Shown: positions 7,918 to 17,186 of the stretch, piece by piece
Position numbering within the stretch: position 1 is the first letter of the stretch
Layout: every line of letters starts with the position of its first letter
Origin: Paenibacillus popilliae ATCC 14706
Lineage (GTDB): Bacteria; Bacillota; Bacilli; Paenibacillales; Paenibacillaceae
Assembly: GCF_000315235.1 (NCBI RefSeq)
Contig: NZ_BALG01000526.1
Coordinates: 1-41,945, forward strand
Length of the DNA stretch: 41,945 nucleotides
Direction: 5' to 3'
Translations under genes and position numbers: made by a program
Notes under the pieces: model-generated
Seen by the model: the letters and a program-made list of their open reading frames with translations, nothing else
What the model was told of the DNA's origin: nothing
Database searches by the model: none

Positions 7918-8980
7918 AATGCATCACTCCTGAAAGCCTAGCGTAGGACCACGAGGTTACGACCGTCTGATAGGGTACCCATTGCGGCTCCTCGGGCAAG
8001 CGAAGGCCGTCGATTTCCTTGTCCACTCGATAGTGCTTGTTATAGATGGTATTGACATAGCGATCCCCCCGATCAGGGAAAATGGCTAAAATCGTAGTTC
8101 CCTGAGGGACGCAGGACTTGACCCATTTGGCTACGGCATAGACCGAGCCTGAGGAATTGCCGGCGAAAATCTGCTGCTCTTTGGCCAATGCAAGCGTTGC
8201 GGCAAAGGCTTCCTCATCGTTGAGCCAGTGAACCTCATCCACAAGCGCATGGTCCACATTGGGGGCAATAAGAGAATTACCGAGTCCACCTTGCAATCGT
8301 TCAGGTCTGTCGGGCTGACCAAAAATAACACTTCCTATGCAATCTACCGCGATCACCTTCAGATTCGGATAATATCGTTTCAGAGCGCGGGCCGTGCCTG
8401 TCATTGATCCTCCGCTCCCGACAGAGGCTACAAGGAAGTCTACACGTCCAAGCTCATTCATGACCTCATGGGCAAGCGCATCGTAAGCAGCCGGATTATC
8501 CGGGTTGTCATATTGTCTGGGCCAATACACGCCCGGAAGTTCATCTATCAACTCGTAGAGGCGCTTCAGGCGCGCGCTTTGCCAACCATGGGCGCCCATT
8601 CGATCCACGATGTACATGTTGCAGCCTAACGCGGTCAGCTTAGCTAGTGTAATCGGGTCGATCCGAGGATCGGTAACAATATGAACTTCGTGCCCCAGAC
8701 AGGTTCCAACTAGAGCCACGCCGCAAGCCATCGTTCCGGATGAGCTTTCAATAATGGAATCTCCATCCTTCAATTGGCCGGTACGTTTTGCTTCCACAAT
8801 CATATGCTTGGCCACGCGATCCTTCATGCCAAACGGATTTTGCATTTCAAGCTTGGCATATACCTTTCCGCCTCCACCACGATTTAGGTTTAATTGCACC
8901 AATGGCGTATTCCCTATGGCCTCCATCATATTTTTGCAAATCAAGTGGCTGCCCCCTTCAAGCATCCGTATTCTGGTCAT
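7910..8980 (-). CDS. SbnA-like PLP enzyme for 2,3-diamino acid synthesis
   Basis: Member of the cysteine synthase fold. SbnA joins O-phospho-L-serine to glutamate on the way to 2,3-diaminopropionate. This 356-aa protein keeps NPFGMKDR with the PLP lysine (Lys53), the SSSGTMACG substrate loop (79-87), the GSGGSMTGTA phosphate loop, YWPRQYDNP, the GSVIFGQ segment and AGNSSGS. These resemble SbnA more than ordinary CysK. No SbnB-like dehydrogenase is in the operon. The operon instead encodes a GHMP kinase and an ArgH-like lyase, the trio linked to 2,3-diaminobutyrate in friulimicin and pacidamycin clusters. I infer replacement of phosphate on O-phospho-Thr (or Ser) by aspartate. The ATG at 8980 has a poor ribosome site; a TTG at 8944 behind GAAGGGGG is an alternative. 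It starts 15 nt after NRPS-3. Confidence 0.85.
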   Translation of the reverse strand: MTRIRMLEGGSHLICKNMMEAIGNTPLVQLNLNRGGGGKVYAKLEMQNPFGMKDRVAKHMIVEAKRTGQLKDGDSIIESSSGTMACGVALVGTCLGHEVHIVTDPRIDPITLAKLTALGCNMYIVDRMGAHGWQSARLKRLYELIDELPGVYWPRQYDNPDNPAAYDALAHEVMNELGRVDFLVASVGSGGSMTGTARALKRYYPNLKVIAVDCIGSVIFGQPDRPERLQGGLGNSLIAPNVDHALVDEVHWLNDEEAFAATLALAKEQQIFAGNSSGSVYAVAKWVKSCVPQGTTILAIFPDRGDRYVNTIYNKHYRVDKEIDGLRLPEEPQWVPYQTVVTSWSYARLSGVMHSV

Positions 8981-8995
8981 GCCATGGACGGCTGG

Positions 8996-11900
8996 TTACG
9001 ATTTCAGCAAAGCCTCGACTTCCTCATCGCTCATCTGCTCCATTTTTTCATACAAAAGCTCCTCCACCTTGGAAGCCAACTGCTGAATGGTCGGATAAAG
9101 CAGCACGTCGCGCAAAGGAACCTCAAGCTCCAATTGGCGGCGAATCCGGGATACGATTTGCGTAGCAAGCAAGGAATGTCCCCCCAGATCAAAGAAATGA
9201 TCCTGGATACCGATGTGCTCCATGTTCAGCAGCTCCCGCCATATCCCGGCAAGGTACTCCTCCATCTGCGTCTGAGGCTGGACGAAGCTGGCAGCGGTAT
9301 CATGCTGGATTCGCTCCGGCTTGACAAGCTGGCTCCGGTCCACCTTTCCGTGCGCAGTCAAAGGCATCCGCTCAAGCAGCAGGATAAACGAAGGCACCAT
9401 ATACTCCGGCAGCATGTCCTTCGCCAGTTGGCGCAGCTCCTCGCTCAACTTGGTGCCGGATTTCAGTGGCACTACATAAGCGACAAGCCGTTTGACGCTT
9501 GGCGTATCCTCATCAACGATAACGACCGCTTCTTTTACATTTCCATGCTGGAGTAGAATCGCTTCAATCTCGCCCAATTCCACCCGCATTCCCCGGATTT
9601 TCACCTGATGATCAGCACGGCCCATAAACTGCAGCGAACCATCCGAACGATAGAAGCCAAGGTCGCCTGTGCGGTACATCCGTTCCTCTGGAATGAATGG
9701 GTCGGGAATAAACGCCTGGGCCGTCCTCTCCGGCAGATTCAGATAGCCTTGAGCAAGACCTACGCCGGCAACGTACAGGTTGCCCGTCACTCCGGGCGGA
9801 ACCGGCTGGAGATATTCATCCAGCACATAGCATCGGTTATTGTCAATTGGCCGTCCAATACATACCGCTCCCTCGGCCTCCATGTCTTCCCAAGCAGCGA
9901 CATGGAACGTCGAATCAATGGAAACCTCCGTTGCTCCCCACGTATTCGTTAGCGTCCCTGGCAGCTTGGCGAAGCCACGTGTAACGAGGTTGGCCGTCAG
10001 TGCTTCACCGGATGAGATCGTGCTGCGAAGCTTGTGAAGCTGCCGCAGATCCTCCGGCGTGATCTCGTCCAGCACCAGATTCAGCATGCTTGGCACAAAC
10101 TGGACATGAACGGCTTCATACTGAATGCATGCCTGAATTATCGAGCGGGGATCGCGGTGCAAGCCTGGCTCCAGCAGCGCCACGCGGCCACCGCACATCA
10201 ATGTCCAGAATAATTCCACTGCCGCGTCGTCGAAGGTTAACGTTGTTTTCTGCAGAACGGTCTCCCCTGGCTTCAGTTGGACATGCTTCTGCATCCAGCA
10301 CATTCGGTTGACCCAGCCGCGGTGTAAATTGATGACCCCCTTCGGCTTGCCGGTAGATCCCGAGGTATAATAAATCGAGACAGGCGAAGCGGCTGTTGCG
10401 CTGCGTTCGGGCCTGCTTGACGGGTATCGTCCGATGCGATCCCCATCCGAATCGAGACATACCAAGGAAACTCCATCCGGCATCAGCTTCTGTCTTACAT
10501 GCTTTTGAGCAAGACATACCTTCACATCGGCATCCTGCAGGATGTGATACATTCGGTTAGGCGGCAACTCCATGTCTATGGGCACGAAGGCAGCTCCTGC
10601 TTTCAAAATCGCCATAAGGCTGATCACAAGCTCCAGAGAGCGATCCACACATACACCGACAACGTTCTTTTCGCCTCGATTGTGCAGCAGAAGATGGTGA
10701 GCCAACTGATTTGAGCGCTGCTCCAGCTCTTCGTAAGTCATTTCCTGCCCCTGATAAACTGCCGCTATAAGCTTGGGCGTCTCCTGCACCTGACGTTCGA
10801 ACAGTTCATGCAGGCATAGCTCGGAAGGAAAAGCCGCAAAGGTATCATTCCATGCAAACAAGATGCGCTGCTGCTCATCTAACGGTAGCAGCGGCAGCTT
10901 GGCTATGATCTGTTCAGGCTGGCTTAACATAGCGTCTAACAAGGCTGTAAAGCTTCCAAGCATCCGCTCAATCGTTGCCTTCCTGAATAAACGGGTATTG
11001 AACTCGAACGTACCCGACAAATGACCCGCGGCCGTTTCTTTACAAAATAGCGTAAGGTCATAGCGCGATGTCTTGCTGTTGACATCGATCGAATGCACAG
11101 CAAGATCACCAAGCTCCAGCAACTCCTCCAGCTTATTTTGGTAAGCAAACATGACTTGGACGATCGGAGCATAGGCATGATTTCTGTGTGGCTGCAGCTC
11201 CCTGACTACAAATTCGAACGGGAAGTCCTGGTGTTCATAAACGGTAAGGCAGCGCGCTTTGACCTGTTGCAGATAGGCCAAAAAACTGTCGTTCCCCTGA
11301 AATTGGCTGCGGATGGCCACCGTGTTTACGAAACAGCCCATGATCTTATCCAGTCCGTAATGGTTCCGGTTCGCGATGGGCGAGCCTACAATGATATCCT
11401 GCTGACCGGAATACCGATGGAGCAAAATGCGAAAGGCAGCCTGCAATATCATGTATACCGATGCTTCTGCAAACCGGCTCAGCCCCTGAATGCGCGACAT
11501 CCACGCCGCAGACAACGTAAAATGGAGTTTATCTCCTTCATAGGTTTGAACCGACGGTCTTGGATAATCTGTCGGCAACGGCAACATCGGCAGCTCTCCT
11601 GACAATTCGTTTTTCCAGAAAGCAAGCTGCTCCTGCAGGCCATCCCTCTGAACCCAGTCCTTATGCCAAGAAGCATAGTCGGAGTACGGAAAGGGAAGCT
11701 CCAGCAGCGGGTTGGGTCTGTTCCTCGAATAGGCCGTATACAGAAGGTTCAGCTCTTCTAGGAAAATCACATTCGACCATGCGTCGGTAATGATATGATG
11801 CATATTGATAAAAAGAATCCAGTTTTCCTCGTTCAAGCTGAATAAAACCGTTCTGATTAATGGCCCCTGTTCCAGATCAAAAGGCTTGCGGGCCTCCTCG

Positions 11901-14041
11901 GTCAGCCTTCGCTGAACAAGCGCTTCCGGATCATCGCCCCTCTCTGTTGCCAGATGGATGACAGGCACATGAAGTGCAAGCCGATCGGCGATCCTGGGTG
12001 CAGGCTGGTCATTGATAATCGTAAACGTGGTCCTCAGCGCCTCATGCCGCTTAACCAGCTCGCTTAGAGCGGATCGTAGCGCCTGTATGTCCAGTCTGCC
12101 TTCAATCCGATAGGCTAAAGGCTCATTATAAACCGGATCATGCGGGTCCATTTGCTGAACAAACCATAATCGCTCCTGCGCAAAAGACATCTCCGCCGCT
12201 TGCACGTCCGGTTTGTTCGGCGCAAACAAAGGTCGTCTGTGCAAGCTCTCGCCGCGGTATCCCCTTGCCGCTAAATGCTGGGCCAAATCTTTCACATTTC
12301 TTTTGTCAAAGATCAAGGTCAAGGGCAGAGCAGCATCCATACAAGAGCGAAGCACGGAAATGACCCTCGATGCGGAAATGGAATCTCCACCCATTTCAAA
12401 AAAGTCATCCGTCCTTCCCACCTGCTCGAATTGAAGCACGTCCGCGAACGTTTCCGCCAAAAAGACCTCCAGCGGCGTGTGCGGTGCCCTATCGGCTTGG
12501 GTATCACGATGAACAGGCACGGGCACAGGCAAGGCAAGCCTGTCAAGCTTGCTGTTGCTGTTCAAAGGCAGCTCGTCCAGCAGCATAATATCATGCGGAA
12601 TCATATAAGCAGGCAGCCTCTGCTGCAATTGTGCCTTTATTTGCCCCGGGGTCTTTGGCCGCTCGGGGTACAATACGACATAACCGGTCAGGCGCTGGAT
12701 GCTCGGGATGTCTTCCCGAAGGACTACCGCTGCTTCTTTAATGTCGGCGTCGGCTGCCAACGCAGCCTCAATCTCGCCAAGCTCTACGCGAATTCCCCGA
12801 ATTTTGACCTGATGATCCGACCGCCCTACAAACTGGATGCTCCCATCCTCGTGAAAATAGGCTTGATCTCCTGTTCGATACATGCGTTCGCCCGGCACAA
12901 ACGGATCTTCAGTGAAACAGGTGCGTGTGCGCTCAGGATCATGGATATATCCTCTCGCTACGCCTTTGCCCGCAACATACAGGTCGCCTGTAACCCCGAC
13001 GGCTACCTTCTGCAGGCTCTGATCCAGAATATATACCCGGCTGTTGATGAAAGGCTGCCCGATACTTATCTGGCCATCCACTGCGAAGTCTTTTTCCGTA
13101 CAGCGATGCAGCGTCGAACCAATGGATACTTCCGTGGCACCCCACAGATTGTATAAGGCTCCCGGCAGCTTGTGCTGCCTATATCGGCGTCCCAACGGCG
13201 CAGGCAATGCCTCCCCGCCCCCGAAGCAGCCTCTCAAGTGCGTCATCCGCTGGGCTTGCTCTGGTGTGACGACATCCAATATGCGGCCAAGCATGCTTGA
13301 GACAAGCACCAGAAAAGCAACATCATAGCGAATGGCCGCATCAATCATCGCTTCAGGGTCCCGATGCAGCCCCGGATCAAGCAGGGCAACTCTGCCACCG
13401 GTAAGCAAAGGCCAAAAAATTTCCAGAGCCGCATCGTCAAAGGTTAATGTCGTCTTCTGCAGTATCGTCTCTCCGGGCTGTAGCTGCAGGGCATGCTGCA
13501 TCGATTGGATGGCACTCGCCCAGCCTTGATGCATATTCGCCACACCCTTCGGTTTGCCGGTAGAGCCTGAAGTATAATATACGGAGACAAGATGACCGGG
13601 CTGAACCCCGCTGCGTGGGGTGCTGTCAGGCAAACGCATCAGCTCCGCGGACAATGTTGGATAAACAAGCACCTCGGCAGCTATGCATGGAGCATCGGGC
13701 CAAGCATCCCGCTCCGTTACACAGATGCGGGCGCCAACGTCCTTCAGTATCCGCTCGTTGCGAGAACATGGGGCTTCCGTATCCAGCGGCACATAAGCGC
13801 CTCCTGCCTTGAGTATCCCGAGCAGCACAACAATCAGCTCCAATGAGCGATTCATGCACACACCTACCGGCATATCCGGCGTTGTCCCTTTCTGGATTAA
13901 ATAATGTCCAAACCGGTTGGACTGCCGCTGTAATTCCTCATAAGTAAGGCGTACATCCTTCATGATGACGGCAGTATGCTGCGGCGTCCGCTCCACCTGC
14001 TGATCGAAAAGCTCATGAAGGCAAGCATCCGGAAAATTCAA
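8996..14041 (-). CDS. NRPS-3: A-T-C-A-T, probable initiating subunit
   Basis: 1681 aa. Domains: A1 about 5-500 (YTSGSTGKPKG near 155), T1 (MGGDSI near 548), C about 590-1040 (HHIITDAWS near 746, with Ala for the usual Gly), A2 about 1075-1560, T2 (LGGHSLL near 1617). It begins straight with an A domain and lacks a TE, as expected of a loading subunit. TTG is the start, 5 nt after GGGAGGGG; the frame has no better choice. Pocket residues by hand alignment to GrsA are DDLVFGLIGK for A1 and DDVQISTIDK for A2. I know no firm match for either. The unusual DD start and a long shared stretch (TTLTFDDAA, RVALL, PGLHRDP) show that the two A domains are sister copies. One may load a diamino acid or beta-amino acid made by the operon. 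Confidence 0.95.
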   Translation of the reverse strand: MNFPDACLHELFDQQVERTPQHTAVIMKDVRLTYEELQRQSNRFGHYLIQKGTTPDMPVGVCMNRSLELIVVLLGILKAGGAYVPLDTEAPCSRNERILKDVGARICVTERDAWPDAPCIAAEVLVYPTLSAELMRLPDSTPRSGVQPGHLVSVYYTSGSTGKPKGVANMHQGWASAIQSMQHALQLQPGETILQKTTLTFDDAALEIFWPLLTGGRVALLDPGLHRDPEAMIDAAIRYDVAFLVLVSSMLGRILDVVTPEQAQRMTHLRGCFGGGEALPAPLGRRYRQHKLPGALYNLWGATEVSIGSTLHRCTEKDFAVDGQISIGQPFINSRVYILDQSLQKVAVGVTGDLYVAGKGVARGYIHDPERTRTCFTEDPFVPGERMYRTGDQAYFHEDGSIQFVGRSDHQVKIRGIRVELGEIEAALAADADIKEAAVVLREDIPSIQRLTGYVVLYPERPKTPGQIKAQLQQRLPAYMIPHDIMLLDELPLNSNSKLDRLALPVPVPVHRDTQADRAPHTPLEVFLAETFADVLQFEQVGRTDDFFEMGGDSISASRVISVLRSCMDAALPLTLIFDKRNVKDLAQHLAARGYRGESLHRRPLFAPNKPDVQAAEMSFAQERLWFVQQMDPHDPVYNEPLAYRIEGRLDIQALRSALSELVKRHEALRTTFTIINDQPAPRIADRLALHVPVIHLATERGDDPEALVQRRLTEEARKPFDLEQGPLIRTVLFSLNEENWILFINMHHIITDAWSNVIFLEELNLLYTAYSRNRPNPLLELPFPYSDYASWHKDWVQRDGLQEQLAFWKNELSGELPMLPLPTDYPRPSVQTYEGDKLHFTLSAAWMSRIQGLSRFAEASVYMILQAAFRILLHRYSGQQDIIVGSPIANRNHYGLDKIMGCFVNTVAIRSQFQGNDSFLAYLQQVKARCLTVYEHQDFPFEFVVRELQPHRNHAYAPIVQVMFAYQNKLEELLELGDLAVHSIDVNSKTSRYDLTLFCKETAAGHLSGTFEFNTRLFRKATIERMLGSFTALLDAMLSQPEQIIAKLPLLPLDEQQRILFAWNDTFAAFPSELCLHELFERQVQETPKLIAAVYQGQEMTYEELEQRSNQLAHHLLLHNRGEKNVVGVCVDRSLELVISLMAILKAGAAFVPIDMELPPNRMYHILQDADVKVCLAQKHVRQKLMPDGVSLVCLDSDGDRIGRYPSSRPERSATAASPVSIYYTSGSTGKPKGVINLHRGWVNRMCWMQKHVQLKPGETVLQKTTLTFDDAAVELFWTLMCGGRVALLEPGLHRDPRSIIQACIQYEAVHVQFVPSMLNLVLDEITPEDLRQLHKLRSTISSGEALTANLVTRGFAKLPGTLTNTWGATEVSIDSTFHVAAWEDMEAEGAVCIGRPIDNNRCYVLDEYLQPVPPGVTGNLYVAGVGLAQGYLNLPERTAQAFIPDPFIPEERMYRTGDLGFYRSDGSLQFMGRADHQVKIRGMRVELGEIEAILLQHGNVKEAVVIVDEDTPSVKRLVAYVVPLKSGTKLSEELRQLAKDMLPEYMVPSFILLLERMPLTAHGKVDRSQLVKPERIQHDTAASFVQPQTQMEEYLAGIWRELLNMEHIGIQDHFFDLGGHSLLATQIVSRIRRQLELEVPLRDVLLYPTIQQLASKVEELLYEKMEQMSDEEVEALLKS

Positions 14042-14062
14042 GCCATCCCCTCCCTTACGTGT

Positions 14063-15112
14063 TCATGCAAGCGTATCTTTGATTATTTGCAATGCCTGCT
14101 CGATCTGCCGGGTGCTGACTCCCGCATGAGTCACCGCGCGGATGCGGCCATGCCCGAGTTCATCGACATTCACGCCCTTTTGCTGTAATTTCTCTACTAC
14201 GCTCTCCCACGTAAACCGCGAATCGATTACGCGAAAAAATACAATATTGGTTTCCACAGTATGGTGATCACAAGCGATGCCGGGAATATTCGATAGCCCT
14301 AGCGCCAGATGTTTTGCATTCGCATGATCTTCCCCCAGTCGCGTTATCATGTTGTTCAAGGAAACCAAGCCTGCCGCTGCAAGCACACCCGCCTGCCGCA
14401 TCCCGCCGCCAAGCATTTTTCGAATCCGGTATACCTTTTGAATAAAAGCCTCGCGGCCAACAACTATCGAGCCGATCGGTGCGGACAGCCCTTTAGAAAG
14501 ACAAAACTGCAGCGAATCGGCGTATTCCGCAATCCCTGCTGCCGGAACTCCCATAGCTACCGAAGCATTCCAAATGCGGGCGCCATCCATATGTACAGGA
14601 ATTTGCTGCTCGCTGGCAAAAGCTCGGATTTCTTCCAAGTAGGAAAGCGGCAATACCCGGCCTCCCATCCGATTATACGGATTTTCCAGACAGAGGAGCC
14701 CAGGCCATGCGAATTGCGGGTCTGTTCGGTCACGAGGCACGGCTCTATGCAAATCCTCCAGATCAAGACGGCCATCCGCCTGGGTCCGAATCGGTTCATA
14801 CATGATTCCCCCGCATACCGTCGCTCCCGCCGCCTCATAAATGTAAATATCCGACTCATCGCCAACCAATACCTTCGAGCCGCGGGGGCAATGGGCCATC
14901 ATCGCAGCAAGGTTCGCCATTGTTCCACTGGGCATGAAAATAGCCGCTTCCTTCCCCAGCATCTCCGCTGCCTTGGCTTCCAGCTTCTTTACGGTAACGT
15001 CTTCCCCGTAGACATCATCCCCCAGCTCGGCATGGACCATGGCTTCCAGCATTTCAGGAGTAGGCAGAGTGAAGGTATCGCTGCGCAGTTCAATCTTCGT
15101 AAGATCAGACAT
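14063..15112 (-). CDS. Threonine-aldolase-fold PLP protein lacking both catalytic histidines
   Basis: A 349-aa fold-type I PLP protein. It matches low-specificity threonine aldolase LtaE along its whole length: opening ELRSDTFTLPT, GDDVYGED, MPSGTMANL, HMDGARIWNA, the PLP lysine in CLSKGL (Lys207) and RKMLGGGMRQAG. Two residues do not fit. The His stacked on PLP in E. coli LtaE (His83) is Asp88 here (GDESDIYIYE). The second active-site His of the ENTHN motif (His126) is Tyr146 (ENPYN). With both gone, normal retro-aldol cleavage is doubtful. It may act on a beta-hydroxy amino acid in another way, or on a carrier-bound substrate. GGAGG lies 7 nt before the ATG. The neighbours are the P450 and Cys-thioesterase that should handle beta-hydroxyvaline. 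Confidence 0.85.
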   Translation of the reverse strand: MSDLTKIELRSDTFTLPTPEMLEAMVHAELGDDVYGEDVTVKKLEAKAAEMLGKEAAIFMPSGTMANLAAMMAHCPRGSKVLVGDESDIYIYEAAGATVCGGIMYEPIRTQADGRLDLEDLHRAVPRDRTDPQFAWPGLLCLENPYNRMGGRVLPLSYLEEIRAFASEQQIPVHMDGARIWNASVAMGVPAAGIAEYADSLQFCLSKGLSAPIGSIVVGREAFIQKVYRIRKMLGGGMRQAGVLAAAGLVSLNNMITRLGEDHANAKHLALGLSNIPGIACDHHTVETNIVFFRVIDSRFTWESVVEKLQQKGVNVDELGHGRIRAVTHAGVSTRQIEQALQIIKDTLA

Positions 15113-15157
15113 ACCATTTCCTCCAAAATAAAAACATGATAATCCAATTGATATATG

Positions 15158-15919
15158 CTACATATAGGGCCTCATCGCTTCAGCAATGGTGGATAAAAGC
15201 TCCAGCGGCGCCTGAAGGAAATGATGATGATCTCCATCCAGTACCTTGAAAGCAGCCTGCCCGTATTCGCTCCAGCCGCTTAACAATAACGGATCCACTT
15301 CTTTGTCCCCGTTCCACCCGATGGCTGTTATGGGGAATGGAAGGCAAGCGGGGCTCATCTGCTTATAGCGCCGGTTTGCTTCCAAATCCGAGCGCATGAT
15401 CCCGGTATTCAGCGCAATCATGTCGGGCAGAGGCGTCCCCCCCATTTTCGTGATTAATAATTCAATTTCAGCCGCCAGCTCACGGTCGTCCAATGCCAGA
15501 AATCTGCCATAAGGTCCCTGATGCGGAGCCACCTGCGACGATATAAACAAGTGCGATGGCACCGGCCCTCCTTGCTGTATCAGCTGGATGGAGGCCTCAT
15601 AGCTTGGCAAAGCAGACCCGCAGTGACCAAAAAAGGCAAAAGGACGATCCATATAGGGCAGCAGCGCTTCGTTCAGGCTTTCCGCCAAATGCTCATAAGA
15701 GGAATAGGTCGGTTCATGAAACCTGTTCTCGCGACCGGGCAGTTGGATCGGACATACCTCGATCTTGCCAATGAATTCAGGCCAATAGCGGTACATACTT
15801 GCCCCGCATCCAGAATAAGGAATGCAGAACAAGCGTGCCTTGGCGAATGGAGAAGGCGCTCTGAGAAGCCAGGGATTGGTTTGAATTTCCGTTGCCTCAT
15901 CAACGTATTCCAAGTCCAT
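15158..15919 (-). CDS. Thioesterase-family acyltransferase with Cys nucleophile
   Basis: A 253-aa stand-alone protein of the type II thioesterase family (alpha/beta hydrolase). It has FCIPYSGCGASMYRYW at the start, QLPGREN, and the C-terminal acid/His part (GDKEVDP, DGDHHHF). The nucleophile elbow reads FGHCGS in place of GHSxG: Cys100 (codon TGC) replaces Ser, and the last Gly is Ser. Cys at this place is known in aminoacyltransferases that shuttle residues between carrier proteins (SyrC, CmaE) and in the lactone-forming TE of obafluorin. The frame is open to 16000, but that would lie inside the P450 gene. I chose the ATG at 15919, behind AAGGAG, 7 nt after the P450 stop. I infer that it moves hydroxyvaline from the MbtH-A-T protein to the NRPS-2 module with the dead A domain. 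Confidence 0.88.
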   Translation of the reverse strand: MDLEYVDEATEIQTNPWLLRAPSPFAKARLFCIPYSGCGASMYRYWPEFIGKIEVCPIQLPGRENRFHEPTYSSYEHLAESLNEALLPYMDRPFAFFGHCGSALPSYEASIQLIQQGGPVPSHLFISSQVAPHQGPYGRFLALDDRELAAEIELLITKMGGTPLPDMIALNTGIMRSDLEANRRYKQMSPACLPFPITAIGWNGDKEVDPLLLSGWSEYGQAAFKVLDGDHHHFLQAPLELLSTIAEAMRPYM

Positions 15920-15926
15920 CCACTCC

Positions 15927-17168
15927 TTACGATGTTCGCACATGCCCGCGAACGGGCAAATGCTTGATGCCGCTAATAAAATTGGAGCCCAAATAGTCAA
16001 CAGGGCCTATGATTTCAAAGCCTTCGTAATGCGCAAACAGCTCCTCATACAGCATGGTCAGCGTTTGCTTCGCGGTTTTATATCCAATGCAAAAATGGGG
16101 TCCGCTTCCAAATGCAATATGGGGATTGGGTGTTCGCCGAAAATCGAATGTGTACGGATCAGGAAAAATGTCCGCATCCCGATTGGCGGAGCCGATCCAC
16201 ACGACGACCGCATCTCCTTTTTTAATGGGTATGCCTCTGATCTCGGTATCCCGCGTAGCGTATCTCATGAAATGGCTGGCTGGAGACGACCAGCGAAATG
16301 CCTCTTCCACCCCGCTGTCCATACATTCCGGATGTGCAGCAAACTCCCGGTATAAATCCGTCTTGATCAGCTCCAAAAAAGACAGGCTGGCGGCATGCGG
16401 TGTAGTCGCTGCTGCTCCCAACAAAATGCTGTAGCAGTTGGAAATAACCGCTCCCGTATCTAACTTGGCTCCATCCACCTCCACATTTATCAGAATACTG
16501 AGCAAGTCTTCGCCTAGAGAACGACGGCGCTGGCTCATGATGTCCAAAAAGTAGGCGAAAAGCTCCCGGTGCGCTCGTTGCAACGTCGCTGTGCTGCCCT
16601 CCGGCAATACGTATTCTTCATCATCGGGAGCAATCGCCATCGTAGTAAGCCGAGTCAGCAGCGGCCAATCCGCCTCTGGCAGCTCCAGAATGCAACCACT
16701 TACCGCAATCGACATCGCAAACATGGCCCGGGCAAAGTCAACCCCGTTCGGCTCCAGGCAAGGAGACAGCAGCCTGCGGATTGCCTTGCGGTTCTGTTCC
16801 TCGTGCTTCTCCACCAGGTTGTGATGGAAGCCGCGCTGCAGCGGGCGCCGGATGTGGGTATGGCGCGGCGGGTCCGTAACCGCCATTTGCTTTCCACCCG
16901 CAGGGTCCTTCGTCCCCAGCAAATTCAGCAAGCTGCCCTGTTCGGAGGTGAAGGTGTCGTAGTCCTTCAAGACCTGCACTGCATCCTTATATTTGGTAAC
17001 CGACCAAAATCCCAGCTCTTCGTTGACCTGCTGCCAATGGACGGGCGCATGGCGCCGCATGGCGTCCCATATGACATAAGGCTCTCCATGGCTGTATAAC
17101 TTCGGGTCCAATAAATTGACTTCCGCTATATTCACAAGCGATGAATCCATGGCATTGGTTGTTGGCAT
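15927..17168 (-). CDS. Cytochrome P450, probable carrier-bound amino acid beta-hydroxylase
   Basis: 413 aa, soluble bacterial class. It shows the I-helix segment LLGAAATTPHA near 246, the ExxR pair in EEAFRW near 290 and the haem-binding FGSGPHFCIG with the Cys near 360. It follows the MbtH-A(Val)-T gene by 18 nt and precedes the Cys-thioesterase by 7 nt. An A-T protein plus a P450 plus a thioesterase is the classic set for beta-hydroxylating an aminoacyl-carrier (NikP1/NikQ/NikP2 for His, NovH/NovI for Tyr). With a valine A domain, 3-hydroxyvaline is the expected product. A good AGGAGG precedes the ATG. The class is certain; the substrate is inferred. Confidence 0.92.
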   Translation of the reverse strand: MPTTNAMDSSLVNIAEVNLLDPKLYSHGEPYVIWDAMRRHAPVHWQQVNEELGFWSVTKYKDAVQVLKDYDTFTSEQGSLLNLLGTKDPAGGKQMAVTDPPRHTHIRRPLQRGFHHNLVEKHEEQNRKAIRRLLSPCLEPNGVDFARAMFAMSIAVSGCILELPEADWPLLTRLTTMAIAPDDEEYVLPEGSTATLQRAHRELFAYFLDIMSQRRRSLGEDLLSILINVEVDGAKLDTGAVISNCYSILLGAAATTPHAASLSFLELIKTDLYREFAAHPECMDSGVEEAFRWSSPASHFMRYATRDTEIRGIPIKKGDAVVVWIGSANRDADIFPDPYTFDFRRTPNPHIAFGSGPHFCIGYKTAKQTLTMLYEELFAHYEGFEIIGPVDYLGSNFISGIKHLPVRGHVRTS

Positions 17169-17186
17169 TTGTCCTCTCCTCCTTGG

